Shown piece after piece: positions 8,562-16,481 of a DNA stretch of 64,000 bases. Origin of the DNA: Streptomyces sp. NWU339. GTDB lineage: Bacteria > Actinomycetota > Actinomycetes > Streptomycetales > Streptomycetaceae. The notes below the pieces were generated by a model. That model saw nothing but the letters and a program-made list of their open reading frames with translations, ran no database searches and was not told where the DNA came from. Within the stretch, counting starts at the first letter, position 1. Each line of letters begins with the position of its first letter. The stretch spans positions 204,879-268,878 of the forward strand of contig NZ_QFRK01000006.1 in assembly GCF_003143855.1 (NCBI RefSeq). The letters run 5' to 3'. The position numbers and the translations under genes are program-made.

Positions 8562-8601
8562 CGCGGAGGCGGTGGGATGTGAACCCACGGTGACATCGCA
8601 G
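8562..8601 (-). other. 3' end of a tRNA-Ser-like gene, probable relic attachment site
   Basis: Read on the minus strand, the sequence gives the end of a long variable arm (GCGATGTCACC), a T-arm GTGGG-TTCACAT-CCCAC, then CGCCTCC and discriminator G, as in class II tRNA-Ser. The loop has TTCACAT instead of TTCGAAT. No 5' half (acceptor, D-arm, anticodon) follows beyond 8601. A lone tRNA 3' end with its terminator is what remains on the chromosomal side after an element integrates into a tRNA and the rest is rearranged. Confidence 0.65.
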
Positions 8602-9368
8602 CCAGGACGGTTCACTCACTTGGTCCGGTCTGTCTTGGCCAGAGGATGGCCGCGGGAGCTGGATGAGTGCCGCTCAAACTGTCGGCCACGACCGGACGGC
8701 CAATCATCGCGGAAGGCCCGGCGACCTCTTCGTCCGAAGCAACTCGGGTGGGCTTCCGACCTCGGGCCGGAGCGCCTCTCACCTGGTGCGATGGGTGCAC
8801 AGGCGTCCGCGCTCGTCCGCCGCTGTTCATCTGCGTTGTCACGCAGTGGGACACGCACTCGGCGCGACCTGCCTGTCTGCGGGAAGGCCCGCGCCTGCGA
8901 GGAGGACGTGCCGGAGAGCATTGCGCGTTCCGGCATTCGCTCTACTCACACGCCGGCGGTGCGGCTCACGAAGTGGTGCTTCGGGATGGAAGGACTTCCG
9001 GCCTACGAACTCGCCGAGTCCTTCCGCCTGCTCGTCGCCCTCTTCAGCATCGCGGACACCCGCAGGCGGACGCCGTACCGCGCCGGAGAACGCGGTCACG
9101 CGCGGCACAATCTGCCGGATCCGCCACGGGGCGCAACCTGAGGTGACTTCTCGCCCTGGGTCTTGTCCCCGGTCTCAGTGGGCTGGATCTTTGCCGGTCG
9201 GGGAGGCGTGGGCCCGTGGACAAATGGTCGTTGTCGGTCGCCGTCGGGTGGTAGCGAGCGACCTCGGACGGCCCGGGGACGGCCCGGAGGAGCGGAATCG
9301 GCGCATCTCATTTCGGAGCCGGCGGGTATGGTGCGGCCGCGATCAAGCATGGGGTTCGGGGAGGGGCT

Positions 9369-9896
9369 TTGGGAGCGAAGACGCATCCGCTCGTGTACCT
9401 CGATGACGACGTGGCGGACCAGTCGCGGCGGGTGGGGCCGGCGGACCCGGCGCGGACGACAGGTCGGAGTAGGGCCTGTCGTCGCTGTGTGGCGGCTGTT
9501 TCGGTCCGCGCGCGGCTCGTCGCGGTAGCGGCCACGTTCTTGCTGGCTGCAGGTTGCGGCATGCTGGACGATCCGGTCGAGGACCGCTGGGAGTCCAGAG
9601 CTGAGCTTTCAAGTTGTGGCGAAGTGAGCTTGGCTCAGGGTGAGGAGATACAGAAGCAGGCGGTGCGGGAAATCGCCTGTCTCCGGCGAGCTCTGAAGAG
9701 CGGTGAGAGCGCAGAACTGAAGGTGACTTACCCCACTGTGGAGGGTGACCCGATTCGCGAGTACCACCGCTTGACGCCGCAAGGCAGGCTTGAGGTGTAC
9801 ACCGACAGCACGGACGACCGCTACTCGGACCAGAAGTGGTCGTTCGCTGAGTGCTACACCCCAGAATGGTTGGCTGAGATTTCCTGCGATCAATGA
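9369..9896 (+). CDS. Putative lipoprotein of unknown function
   Basis: 175 residues if started at TTG 9369. A signal segment RARLVAVAATFLLAAGCG contains the lipobox LAAGC, so the mature protein starts about residue 57 of this reading and spans about 118 residues with three further Cys. A shorter GTG start at 9489 would give a normal-length signal peptide and may be the true start; there is no clear ribosome-binding site at either. No family recognised. Confidence 0.55.
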   Translation: MGAKTHPLVYLDDDVADQSRRVGPADPARTTGRSRACRRCVAAVSVRARLVAVAATFLLAAGCGMLDDPVEDRWESRAELSSCGEVSLAQGEEIQKQAVREIACLRRALKSGESAELKVTYPTVEGDPIREYHRLTPQGRLEVYTDSTDDRYSDQKWSFAECYTPEWLAEISCDQ

Positions 9897-10098
9897 ATGC
9901 TTCCACGATCGAGGAGGAGGACACGGGGCGCGCTGACACGGTGGGGCAGGATCAGCACGCCGGATACGGCCGACCGGCTCACCGCGCGCCACCACCTGAG
10001 AGTGCCTACGCTTGAGTGGTAGCCGCCGGGCAGGCGGGGGGTTCCGCATTGAGCGGGTGGCGGTTCAGCTCTCTACAGCACCAGAAGGCGGTCCAGCC

Positions 10099-10455
10099 AT
10101 GGCCACTGCATCCGAGACCCCTGTACTCGACACGATCGCCGCCATGACGATCGATTCCATCGAGCACTGCCACATGGACGAGCGAACGCTCATCCAGGCT
10201 CGCATTGCCGCACTTGTGGCGATGGACGCACCGGCGGTCTCCTACCTGGCCCACATCAACCCCGCGATCAAAGCCGACTTCACGGTCGAACAGTTGCAGG
10301 ACCTCCTCGTCGCCATCGCCCCCGTCGTGGGGACAGCGCGCGTCATGTCGGCGGCGGGCCACATCGCCCGGGCGTTCGGTGTCACACTCGCACTGGCCGA
10401 CAGCGAAGCCGAAGCCATAGCCCAAGCCGAAGCCGACAGCCGCAGCACCTCCTAG
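10099..10455 (+). CDS. Small helical protein resembling the carboxymuconolactone decarboxylase/AhpD fold
   Basis: 118 residues from ATG 10099 with AGAAGG upstream. The core LIQARIAALVAMDAPAVSYL followed by TVEQLQDLLVAIAPVVGTAR and SAAGHIARAFG has the helix pattern of CMD-like proteins. It lacks the CxxC/H active-site pair of true AhpD, so peroxidase activity is unlikely. Function unknown; no operon partner. Confidence 0.65.
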   Translation: MATASETPVLDTIAAMTIDSIEHCHMDERTLIQARIAALVAMDAPAVSYLAHINPAIKADFTVEQLQDLLVAIAPVVGTARVMSAAGHIARAFGVTLALADSEAEAIAQAEADSRSTS

Positions 10456-10659
10456 ACGGTCCCGTGAACCGTTCCGGGTTTGGTCGAGACTCCGGGTGGT
10501 GACTGTGGCCTGGGATTTCGTGCCGATTCGACCGACCCGACCGACGCGGCGCTGCCTGCCGTGGAGGGTGCGAAGGACCTGTGGTGGCGGGTGCGGTGCG
10601 TCTGCCGCAGGGTGGGAGCACCCGGCCGGGGCTCCCACCGCAAGGGGTCTCAGCGGCGA

Positions 10660-10688
10660 GGGGAGGGCCGGACTGTCCGGCCCTCCCC
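10660..10688. terminator. 13-bp hairpin terminator for the aminopeptidase gene
   Basis: GGGGAGGGCCGGA (10660-10672) pairs perfectly with TCCGGCCCTCCCC (10676-10688), loop CTG, 16 nt beyond the aminopeptidase stop at 10704. Confidence 0.8.
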
Positions 10689-10703
10689 TGTGTGTGCCGG
10701 GAG

Positions 10704-12245
10704 TTACTCGGTGACCTCGTGGTCGTGGCCCTCGTGCAGGCCGCCGCCACTGCCCGCCGAGCCCTTGGTGTTCCGCGGCGCCACCGGCTTGCTCAGAAGG
10801 CTGGTGTCCCAGGCGTACTGGCCCGCCGCGTTGGCGATGACGTCGATGTTGACGTCGAACGCCTTCATGTCGATGTTCTTCAGGTTGTCGCAGGCGGCGT
10901 GGTAGCAGGCGTCGTACGCGACACCGACCTTGCCGCCGTACGCCTTCGCCTGCTCGGCCGTCTTGATGCCCTCGGCGCCGGTGAAGGTGCCGCCCGAGGG
11001 GATGCCCACCTCGATGAACGGCCCGTAGTCCGACCGGCCGGTGAAGTCGGTGCCCTCGTGCGGGATGCGCCGGCTGTCCAGGTAGTCGGTGATCTGCCGC
11101 TCCAACTGCGCCGAGCCCTCCGGGCCGGGGCCGGCACCGACCTGGTCGGAGTCGTCGCCGTCGTAGACGAACTGGGCGTAGTTCGGCGAGGCGATCATGT
11201 CGAAGTTCAGGTACAGCTTGACCTTCGCACGGTCCGCCGCCGAGAGGCTGTCGACGTACGCCTCCGAGCCCAGCAGGCCGAACTCCTCAGCCGACCACCA
11301 GGCGAAGCGCACCTTGTTCTTGGTCTTCTCGTGGGCGAGGTTCAGGGCCACCTCGAGGATGCCGGCGGAGCCGGAGCCGTTGTCGTTGATGCCCGGGCCG
11401 TCCGCCACCGAGTCCAGGTGGGCGCCGAACATCACCACGTTGTCGGCGACGCCGCCCTTGGTCTCGGCGATCACGTTGTAGGTGCGCCGGGTCTCCGAGA
11501 AGGTGCGGATCTCCAGGTTGACGGTCACCGCGCCGGCAGCGGCCTTGGCCGCGAGCGCCTCGCCGTCCGCCTGCGTGACGCCGCCTGTCGGGATCTTGGC
11601 GACGGCGGGGTCTCCCAGGGTGCCGTTGAGCGCGCCCTCGGTGTTGTTGTAGATGATCGCGCCGACCGCGCCCGCACCGGCGGCGGTCTCCTGCTTCTCC
11701 GCGAAGGTGCAGCCGCCGCGCTTGATCAGCGCGATCTTGCCGGTGAACGTCTCGGGGGCGTAGTCCCCCGGCTCGCAGCCGGTGGTGTCGTCGACCGGCA
11801 CCACCGCGACCGGGGCGGTGATGCCGCCCACCGGGCTGTTGGCGGAGTACGTCATGGCGGTCACCGGGACGTCCTGCTGCTGCGGCGACACCACCCGCAT
11901 GCTCTGCGCCAGCGTCTCGGTGAACGGGAAGTCGAACTCGTTCCGGGTCACCGAGTACCCGGCCTTCCGCAGCAGGCCTTCGACGTACTCGGCCGACTTC
12001 CGGTGTCCCTCCGACCCGGCCACCCGGGTGTTCCCGTTCTTGTCGGCGATCCGCTGGAACTGCTTCAGATGCTCGTGGGCATCCTTGGCGTCGCTCTTCT
12101 TGACGAGCTTATTCGCGAGCTTGGCAGCCTCCTTGGCAGGGTTGCTGTGGGCGGAGGCGGTGCCCGAACCGATCAGCAGCAGCGGCGTTATGAGCCCTGC
12201 GACGGATACGGCGACTACCGTGGTGCGGCGGTTCCGAGCGTTCAA
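10704..12245 (-). CDS. Secreted M28 family zinc aminopeptidase with PA domain
   Basis: 513 residues. Sec signal peptide (VVAVSVAGLITPLLLIGSGTASA), about 80-residue pro-region, a protease-associated domain (about residues 140-250: GKIALIKRGGCTFAEK, GAIIYNN), then the M28 peptidase of the S. griseus aminopeptidase type. Zinc and catalytic residues are visible: His in GAHLDSV, Asp in INDNGSG, Glu-Glu in WSAEEFGLLG, Asp in LNFDMI, and His in ACYHAACD. The C-terminus ends in a His-rich tail. Starts at TTG with GGAAGG 6 nt upstream. Likely releases N-terminal hydrophobic amino acids outside the cell. Confidence 0.93.
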   Translation of the reverse strand: MNARNRRTTVVAVSVAGLITPLLLIGSGTASAHSNPAKEAAKLANKLVKKSDAKDAHEHLKQFQRIADKNGNTRVAGSEGHRKSAEYVEGLLRKAGYSVTRNEFDFPFTETLAQSMRVVSPQQQDVPVTAMTYSANSPVGGITAPVAVVPVDDTTGCEPGDYAPETFTGKIALIKRGGCTFAEKQETAAGAGAVGAIIYNNTEGALNGTLGDPAVAKIPTGGVTQADGEALAAKAAAGAVTVNLEIRTFSETRRTYNVIAETKGGVADNVVMFGAHLDSVADGPGINDNGSGSAGILEVALNLAHEKTKNKVRFAWWSAEEFGLLGSEAYVDSLSAADRAKVKLYLNFDMIASPNYAQFVYDGDDSDQVGAGPGPEGSAQLERQITDYLDSRRIPHEGTDFTGRSDYGPFIEVGIPSGGTFTGAEGIKTAEQAKAYGGKVGVAYDACYHAACDNLKNIDMKAFDVNIDVIANAAGQYAWDTSLLSKPVAPRNTKGSAGSGGGLHEGHDHEVTE

Positions 12246-12569
12246 AGCGCTTCCTTCCGGCGGTCCATGAGAAATGGGCGTAAAACCGAAACAGGCCGAA
12301 CGACGTGCGGCGGTACTCCGGACAGGCAGGGATGGCTGGATCGCTCTGCCCCTGCCACCGGCAAGGAGAAAGGTATCTGCTCACTAAACGCTTGGTAATG
12401 GGTTGACGGGAATCTTCGGTGCCGACACCACCCGTACGCACCGATCGGCCGCCGGCCCGGCGAAGTTGACTGGAAGTCACCGGCACCGGCCAGTGCCACA
12501 CCGGGCGACGTTCGCCCCGTGGCGGTGTGTCACCCGGTTGCCGTGCCCTGTTCCCTGCGGAGGGTTCTG
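12246..12569. other. Upstream region of the aminopeptidase gene
   Basis: 324 bp between two minus-strand genes. It must hold the aminopeptidase promoter; no coding sequence or clear operator seen. Confidence 0.5.
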
Positions 12570-13250
12570 TCAGGCCGCCCCGGCGGCGGTGAGCACCTCG
12601 TCCGCCAGCGGCTTGTCGAGGGCCGCGTGGACCAGGCCGTCCGCCAGCCGGGGCATCTCGCGGGCGGAAACGAGGCTGCTCAGCCTGTCGGGCGAGGCCG
12701 GCAGCCCGAGCCGCCGGGCGCCGTCCAGTGCCTTGCGGTCGATGTACGGCGCGTACTCCGGCCACACGCCCTGCACATCACGCAGGAAGATGTCGACCCC
12801 GGTGGGCCCGATCCCGGGTATGCCCATCAGGGCCTTCTTCGGGTCGGGTTCCTCACGCAGCCGGCGCAGATCGCCGCCGTGGCGCTCCAGCAGCAGTTCG
12901 GCTCCCTTGCCCAGCATCGTGGAGGTCCGCTCGTCGTAGCGCCGGTAGCCGCCCTCGCCGAGTGCGTCGACGCGCTGCTGCCAGGAGGCGTCCGCCATCG
13001 CCCGCGGGGTGCGCATGCCGGCGTCGAACAGCGCCCTGGCCGCCGCCACCGCGGTGCCGGACCTGATGGGAGCGCTGAGGAGGATCGCGAGCACGAGCGT
13101 CTGGTACAGCGGCGCCGGGGTGTTGCGCAGCCGGATGCCCGCCTGCGCCGCATAGGTGCGCCGCTGCCGGTCGAGCAGTGCGCGCGCCACGGCTTCGTCC
13201 GTCGCGCCGGCCGTCTTTTCACCGGCCTTCCCCGTGGTTTTCGTAGTCAT
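12570..13250 (-). CDS. HhH-GPD superfamily DNA glycosylase-like protein
   Basis: 226 residues from ATG 13250. Endonuclease III-like helix bundle (LYQTLVLAILLSAPIRSGTAV) and helix-hairpin-helix GIPGIGPTGVDIFL about residue 145, followed by the position of the catalytic Asp in APYIDRKAL. The lysine that makes Nth a bifunctional lyase is replaced by Thr, and the C-terminal four-Cys iron-sulfur motif is absent. If active, it would be a monofunctional glycosylase; it may only bind DNA. Confidence 0.75.
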   Translation of the reverse strand: MTTKTTGKAGEKTAGATDEAVARALLDRQRRTYAAQAGIRLRNTPAPLYQTLVLAILLSAPIRSGTAVAAARALFDAGMRTPRAMADASWQQRVDALGEGGYRRYDERTSTMLGKGAELLLERHGGDLRRLREEPDPKKALMGIPGIGPTGVDIFLRDVQGVWPEYAPYIDRKALDGARRLGLPASPDRLSSLVSAREMPRLADGLVHAALDKPLADEVLTAAGAA

Positions 13251-13404
13251 CGTCCGGTCACCCATTCGACGGTTCAGCGGTTCACCGGTGAGTCGGTCCC
13301 CCGGCTTTCCCATGGGAGGCGTCACCCACCTCGTTCGAGTACCCCTCCTCGTTCGATGAGTTCCTGCCGGGTCGCGGGTCTGTTCCGGTGAGCGTCACAG
13401 GACG

Positions 13405-13530
13405 TCGTACGACGCCGCCCGCCCGTCGCCGACCTGGCCACCTGGCAGTCCCTCCGGGACGAGCTGCTGGTCCGGGAGAAGGCCACACCCGCGAGGGCGA
13501 CGCCCTCGCTGCCCCGGGCCCGACGACGGT
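13405..13530 (+). pseudogene. DUF899 (thioredoxin-like) N-terminal relic
   Basis: The forward strand reads VADLATWQSLRDELLVREKA and, after a frame change, HTREGDALAA. Together they match the opening of DUF899 proteins, where these two blocks are contiguous. No DUF899 core follows. The rest of the 13251-13701 gap contains no gene I can support. Confidence 0.55.
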
Positions 13531-13701
13531 TCTCACCTCGGACCCCGGGGATCCCATCGCCCCGTGCGGCTCTCGCATCACCGTCATCATGGTCTGACGC
13601 CGACATCCCGAAGGGGTCGCACGGCTTCGCGGATCGTTCGGTGGCGCACCACCTGCTGGAAGAGGACGCTGGATGCAGGAGCGACGTGATGGAGAGACCC
13701 C

Positions 13702-13956
13702 ATGACTCGGACCAGTACAAGCCGCAAGGCGCACACACCGTTCTTTTCCCGCCCCGGCGTCCGCCGCCTCACGCCGTTCGTCCTGATCACCGCGATCGCT
13801 CTGATCTTCATCTTCGAGAACCGCACGACTGTCGAGATCCGGCTTCTCATTCCGATGGTGACCATGCTGCTGTGGGGCGCCCTCCTGATCGCCTGGGGCC
13901 TCGGCATGCTCGCCTGCCTCTTCACCGTGCGCCGACGCTCGAACCGGCGCTCATGA
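13702..13956 (+). CDS. LapA-domain small membrane protein
   Basis: 84 residues, start ATG 13702 with GGAG about 8 nt upstream. Two TM segments (TPFVLITAIALIFIF and MLLWGALLIAWGLGMLACLF) separated by ENRTTVEIRLLIP, the arrangement of LapA/DUF1049 proteins (FxxENxxxVxI). Function in Gram-positives is unclear. It is followed by CBS and small membrane genes on the same strand. Confidence 0.75.
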   Translation: MTRTSTSRKAHTPFFSRPGVRRLTPFVLITAIALIFIFENRTTVEIRLLIPMVTMLLWGALLIAWGLGMLACLFTVRRRSNRRS

Positions 13957-14069
13957 CGGAGGGGTGAGTTCCTGCGGCGGCACCGCGTCCCTCCCGAACG
14001 GTTTACCGTCGGCGGTGCGGGCTACGCGGGCGGTGCGACATACCGCCGACGCAGGACCCGGAGGTTCCC

Positions 14070-14495
14070 ATGACCACGCGGATACGTGACGTGATGTCGC
14101 CCGGCACGGCCGCCGTCGAGCCCATGACCACGGTGGCGCGAGCCGCCCGGCTGATGCGTGAGCAGGACATCGGCGACGTCCTGGTGACGTACGACTGTGA
14201 TCTGTTCGGCATGCTCACCGACCGGGACATCGTGATCCGGACCCTCGCCGAGGGCCTCGACCCCGCCGTCACGTCCGTCGGCTCGGTGTGCACCCGCCCG
14301 CCGGTGGTGACCCTGGCGCCGGACGACACCACCGATCACGCGATCGAACTGATGCGGCAGTACGCCGTGCGTCGCCTGCCGGTGGTGGAGCACGGTGGCT
14401 GCCCGGTCGGCATCGTCAGTCTCGGCGACCTCGCCACCACCGACGACCCGCACTCGGCCCTGGCGGATGTCAGCAGGGCCGCCCCCAACCGTTGA
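14070..14495 (+). CDS. Tandem CBS-domain protein
   Basis: 141 residues made of one CBS pair: IRDVMSPGTAAVEPMTTVAR...GDVLVT...GMLTDRDIVIR, then VCTRPPVVTLAPDDTTDHA...RRLPVVEHG...GIVSLGDLA. CBS pairs bind adenosyl nucleotides and often act as stand-alone sensors. Starts 114 bp after the LapA-like gene and 12 nt before the next gene, so probably co-transcribed with that one. Confidence 0.88.
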   Translation: MTTRIRDVMSPGTAAVEPMTTVARAARLMREQDIGDVLVTYDCDLFGMLTDRDIVIRTLAEGLDPAVTSVGSVCTRPPVVTLAPDDTTDHAIELMRQYAVRRLPVVEHGGCPVGIVSLGDLATTDDPHSALADVSRAAPNR

Positions 14496-14507
14496 CGGAG
14501 GTGCAAC

Positions 14508-14849
14508 GTGCGCGACGAAGAGCCCGACGTGACGACACGGGAGGCCCCGAGGGCGCGCTCCGGGTCGATCGGCCGGCGTTGGCCGCGAACGGGTACCGAA
14601 CCGATCACCGCCCGCAGTCCGCTCCGGCTGCGGCTGCTGCTGGCGGGTGCCTTCCTGCCGCTCTTCACCGCGGCGGCCGTGCTCTTCGGCCTCTGGGCGG
14701 CGGAATCCGGGCCCGGCGACAGCCCCGGCCGCGGCGAGCTGGTCGTGATCACGGTCGTATGCGGTGTGCTCGCCCTGTCGGCGGCGGCCGATCTGTGGGT
14801 CGTGATCCGTCGGCTGCGGCGCGAGCGGGAAGCAGGCGCCTCAAGGTAG
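14508..14849 (+). CDS. Small two-TM membrane protein (possibly DUF6343 type)
   Basis: 113 residues from GTG 14508 with GGAGG 7 nt upstream. A conserved-looking lead TEPITARSPLRLRL is followed by two TM segments (LLLAGAFLPLFTAAAVLFG and VVITVVCGVLALSAAADLW) and a basic tail. The TARSPLRLRL lead resembles the Streptomyces family DUF6343, from memory. Function unknown. Confidence 0.7.
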   Translation: MRDEEPDVTTREAPRARSGSIGRRWPRTGTEPITARSPLRLRLLLAGAFLPLFTAAAVLFGLWAAESGPGDSPGRGELVVITVVCGVLALSAAADLWVVIRRLRREREAGASR

Positions 14850-14877
14850 CGGGGCAGTGAGGAAAAGGGTGAGGCGG

Positions 14878-15534
14878 ATGTTCTCCCGAGTGTGCACGGT
14901 GCCCGCCGACGACATCGAGCTGACGGGCGACCTCGACGTGCCGACGCCCGCGCGGGCGGTCGTGCTGTTCGCGCACGGCAGTGGCAGCTCCCGGCACAGC
15001 CCGCGCAACCGTGCGGTCGCCGCCGAACTGCGTACCGCGGGGCTCGGCACCCTGCTGATCGACCTGCTCACCGAGGAGGAGGAGCTGCGTGACACGGCGA
15101 CCGGCGAGCATCGCTTCGACATCGCCCTGCTGGCCCGCCGTCTGGTGGCCGCGATCGACTGGCTCGAGGTCCGGTCCGAGACCCGGGGCCTTCCCGTCGC
15201 CCTGTTCGGCGCCAGTACCGGTGCGGGCGCGGCCCTGGTCGCCGCCGCCGAGCGGCCCGCCCGGGTGCTGACCGTGGTGTCGCGCGGCGGACGGCCGGAC
15301 CTGGCGGGCGACGCCCTGGAAGCCGTACGGATGCCGGTCCTGCTGATCGTCGGCGGACGGGACGACCAGGTGATACGGCTCAACCAGGAGGCGGCCCGCA
15401 GGCTGAGCGGTCCGCACACCCTGCGGATCGTGCCGGGTGCCACCCACCTGTTCGAGGAGCCCGGCGCGCTGGAACAGGTCGCCGAGGCCGCCCGCCGGTG
15501 GTGCGACGAACAGCTGCGGGCCGCGGCCGGCTGA
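14878..15534 (+). CDS. Dienelactone-hydrolase-like alpha/beta hydrolase
   Basis: 218 residues from ATG 14878 (an in-frame GTG at 14857 is an alternative). Alpha/beta hydrolase with the triad visible: nucleophile Ser in LFGASTGAGAA, Asp in VGGRDDQV, His in GATHLFEE. The lead LFAHGSGSSRHSPRNR is typical of the small hydrolases that in some genomes are fused to or sit beside phosphoribosyltransferases. Substrate unknown. It ends next to a methyltransferase pseudogene on the other strand. Confidence 0.85.
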   Translation: MFSRVCTVPADDIELTGDLDVPTPARAVVLFAHGSGSSRHSPRNRAVAAELRTAGLGTLLIDLLTEEEELRDTATGEHRFDIALLARRLVAAIDWLEVRSETRGLPVALFGASTGAGAALVAAAERPARVLTVVSRGGRPDLAGDALEAVRMPVLLIVGGRDDQVIRLNQEAARRLSGPHTLRIVPGATHLFEEPGALEQVAEAARRWCDEQLRAAAG

Positions 15535-15539
15535 GGGGC

Positions 15540-16311
15540 CCGGGACAGCCGTCCACCTCGGATCCGGGCCCGGTCGACGGCTTCGGGGGCCGCGTCGCGC
15601 AGCCAGTGGCGCCCAGGCCCCCGGCCGAAGAGGAAGCCGGCGGCGTCCTCCGCGTCCGCCCCACATCTGCGGCACTTCGACCGGCGCGGCGACGGCCGCG
15701 TCGAAGCCGGCGTCACGCAGGACGTGTGTGGTGCGTGCGGGGTCCGCGAAGGAGGCGGGGCCGGCCTCCGTCTCCTCGGACGGATCGGGCAGGAGCACGT
15801 GCTCGGCGACGGCTGCGAAGATCACCGACTGGTCCGTCCGGTCGAAGGACCGCGGGCGGACGAAGGCGAGCCGTCCGCCCGGCCGCAGGGCGTGTCCGAT
15901 GTGCGCGAACACGGTGACCGGATCGGCGAAGGACATGACTCCGAAACGGCTCAGGGCGACGTCGGAGGCGGCGTCCTCGAACGGGTGCACCTGGACGTCT
16001 GCCTGGAGGGGGGAGACGTGGTCGAGGTGTTCCGCGGCGACGCTCGCGCGAGTCCGCTCCAGCATGGGCGCGGACAGGTGGACGCCGACAGCACGGTCCG
16101 CGGTGCGGCGGCCGGCCGGGTCAGGTGTGCGGTGCCGCAGCCGATGTCGAGGACCCTGTCCGTGTCCTGGATGCGGGCGGCGTCCAGGAGCAGGGTGTTG
16201 GCGAGGGTCGTTGAGTGCGTCGTGGCGCGACCGGTGTCCGGCCCGGTGCCGGCCCTCGTAGCCGTTCCACGCCTCGGACTGACGGGTGATCACGACCCGG
16301 TTCTCGGCCAT
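15540..16311 (-). pseudogene. Frameshifted SAM-dependent methyltransferase
   Basis: Starting at ATG 16311 the frame gives MAENRVVITRQSEAWNGYEG, then the class I motif (DTDRVLDIGCGTA) appears in a second frame. The first frame resumes with LSAPMLERTRASVAAEH, DVALSRFGVMSFADP and ALRPGGRLAFVRP. The C-terminal part (AGFLFGRGPGRHWLRD, PEAVDRAR) is in yet another frame. At least two, probably three, indels split an otherwise recognisable methyltransferase of about 260 residues. Sequencing error is the alternative, but several indels in one gene favour true decay. Confidence 0.75.
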
Positions 16312-16481
16312 ACCTTCCGTGGTGCCGCACAAGGCGTCCGGGCGGTCCGTGGCGTCCCGCTCGGACCTCCGGTCACACCCCTGGAGTTCATGTATATAAA
16401 TAGCGTTCACTGCCTTGATGAGCGGAGTGTCTGTGCGTAGAGTCCGTTCACCTCGCCCGTACGGACTGGACGGAGCCACCC

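Larger units (their letters stand above)
8376..9368. other. About 1 kb without a convincing gene; holds a tRNA 3' fragment
   Basis: Apart from the tRNA-Ser-like fragment and hairpin near 8509-8601, I find no coherent protein. The segment 8960-9140 (+) encodes a stretch around GLPAYELAESFRLLVALFSI that reads more like protein than its surroundings and may be a decayed gene, but I cannot name it. Confidence 0.4.

Noticed and set aside
8663..9406. 247-residue forward frame in the accessory gap
   Set aside because: Arg/Ser/Pro-rich translation with no domain or ribosome-binding site; overlapping frames look equally random.
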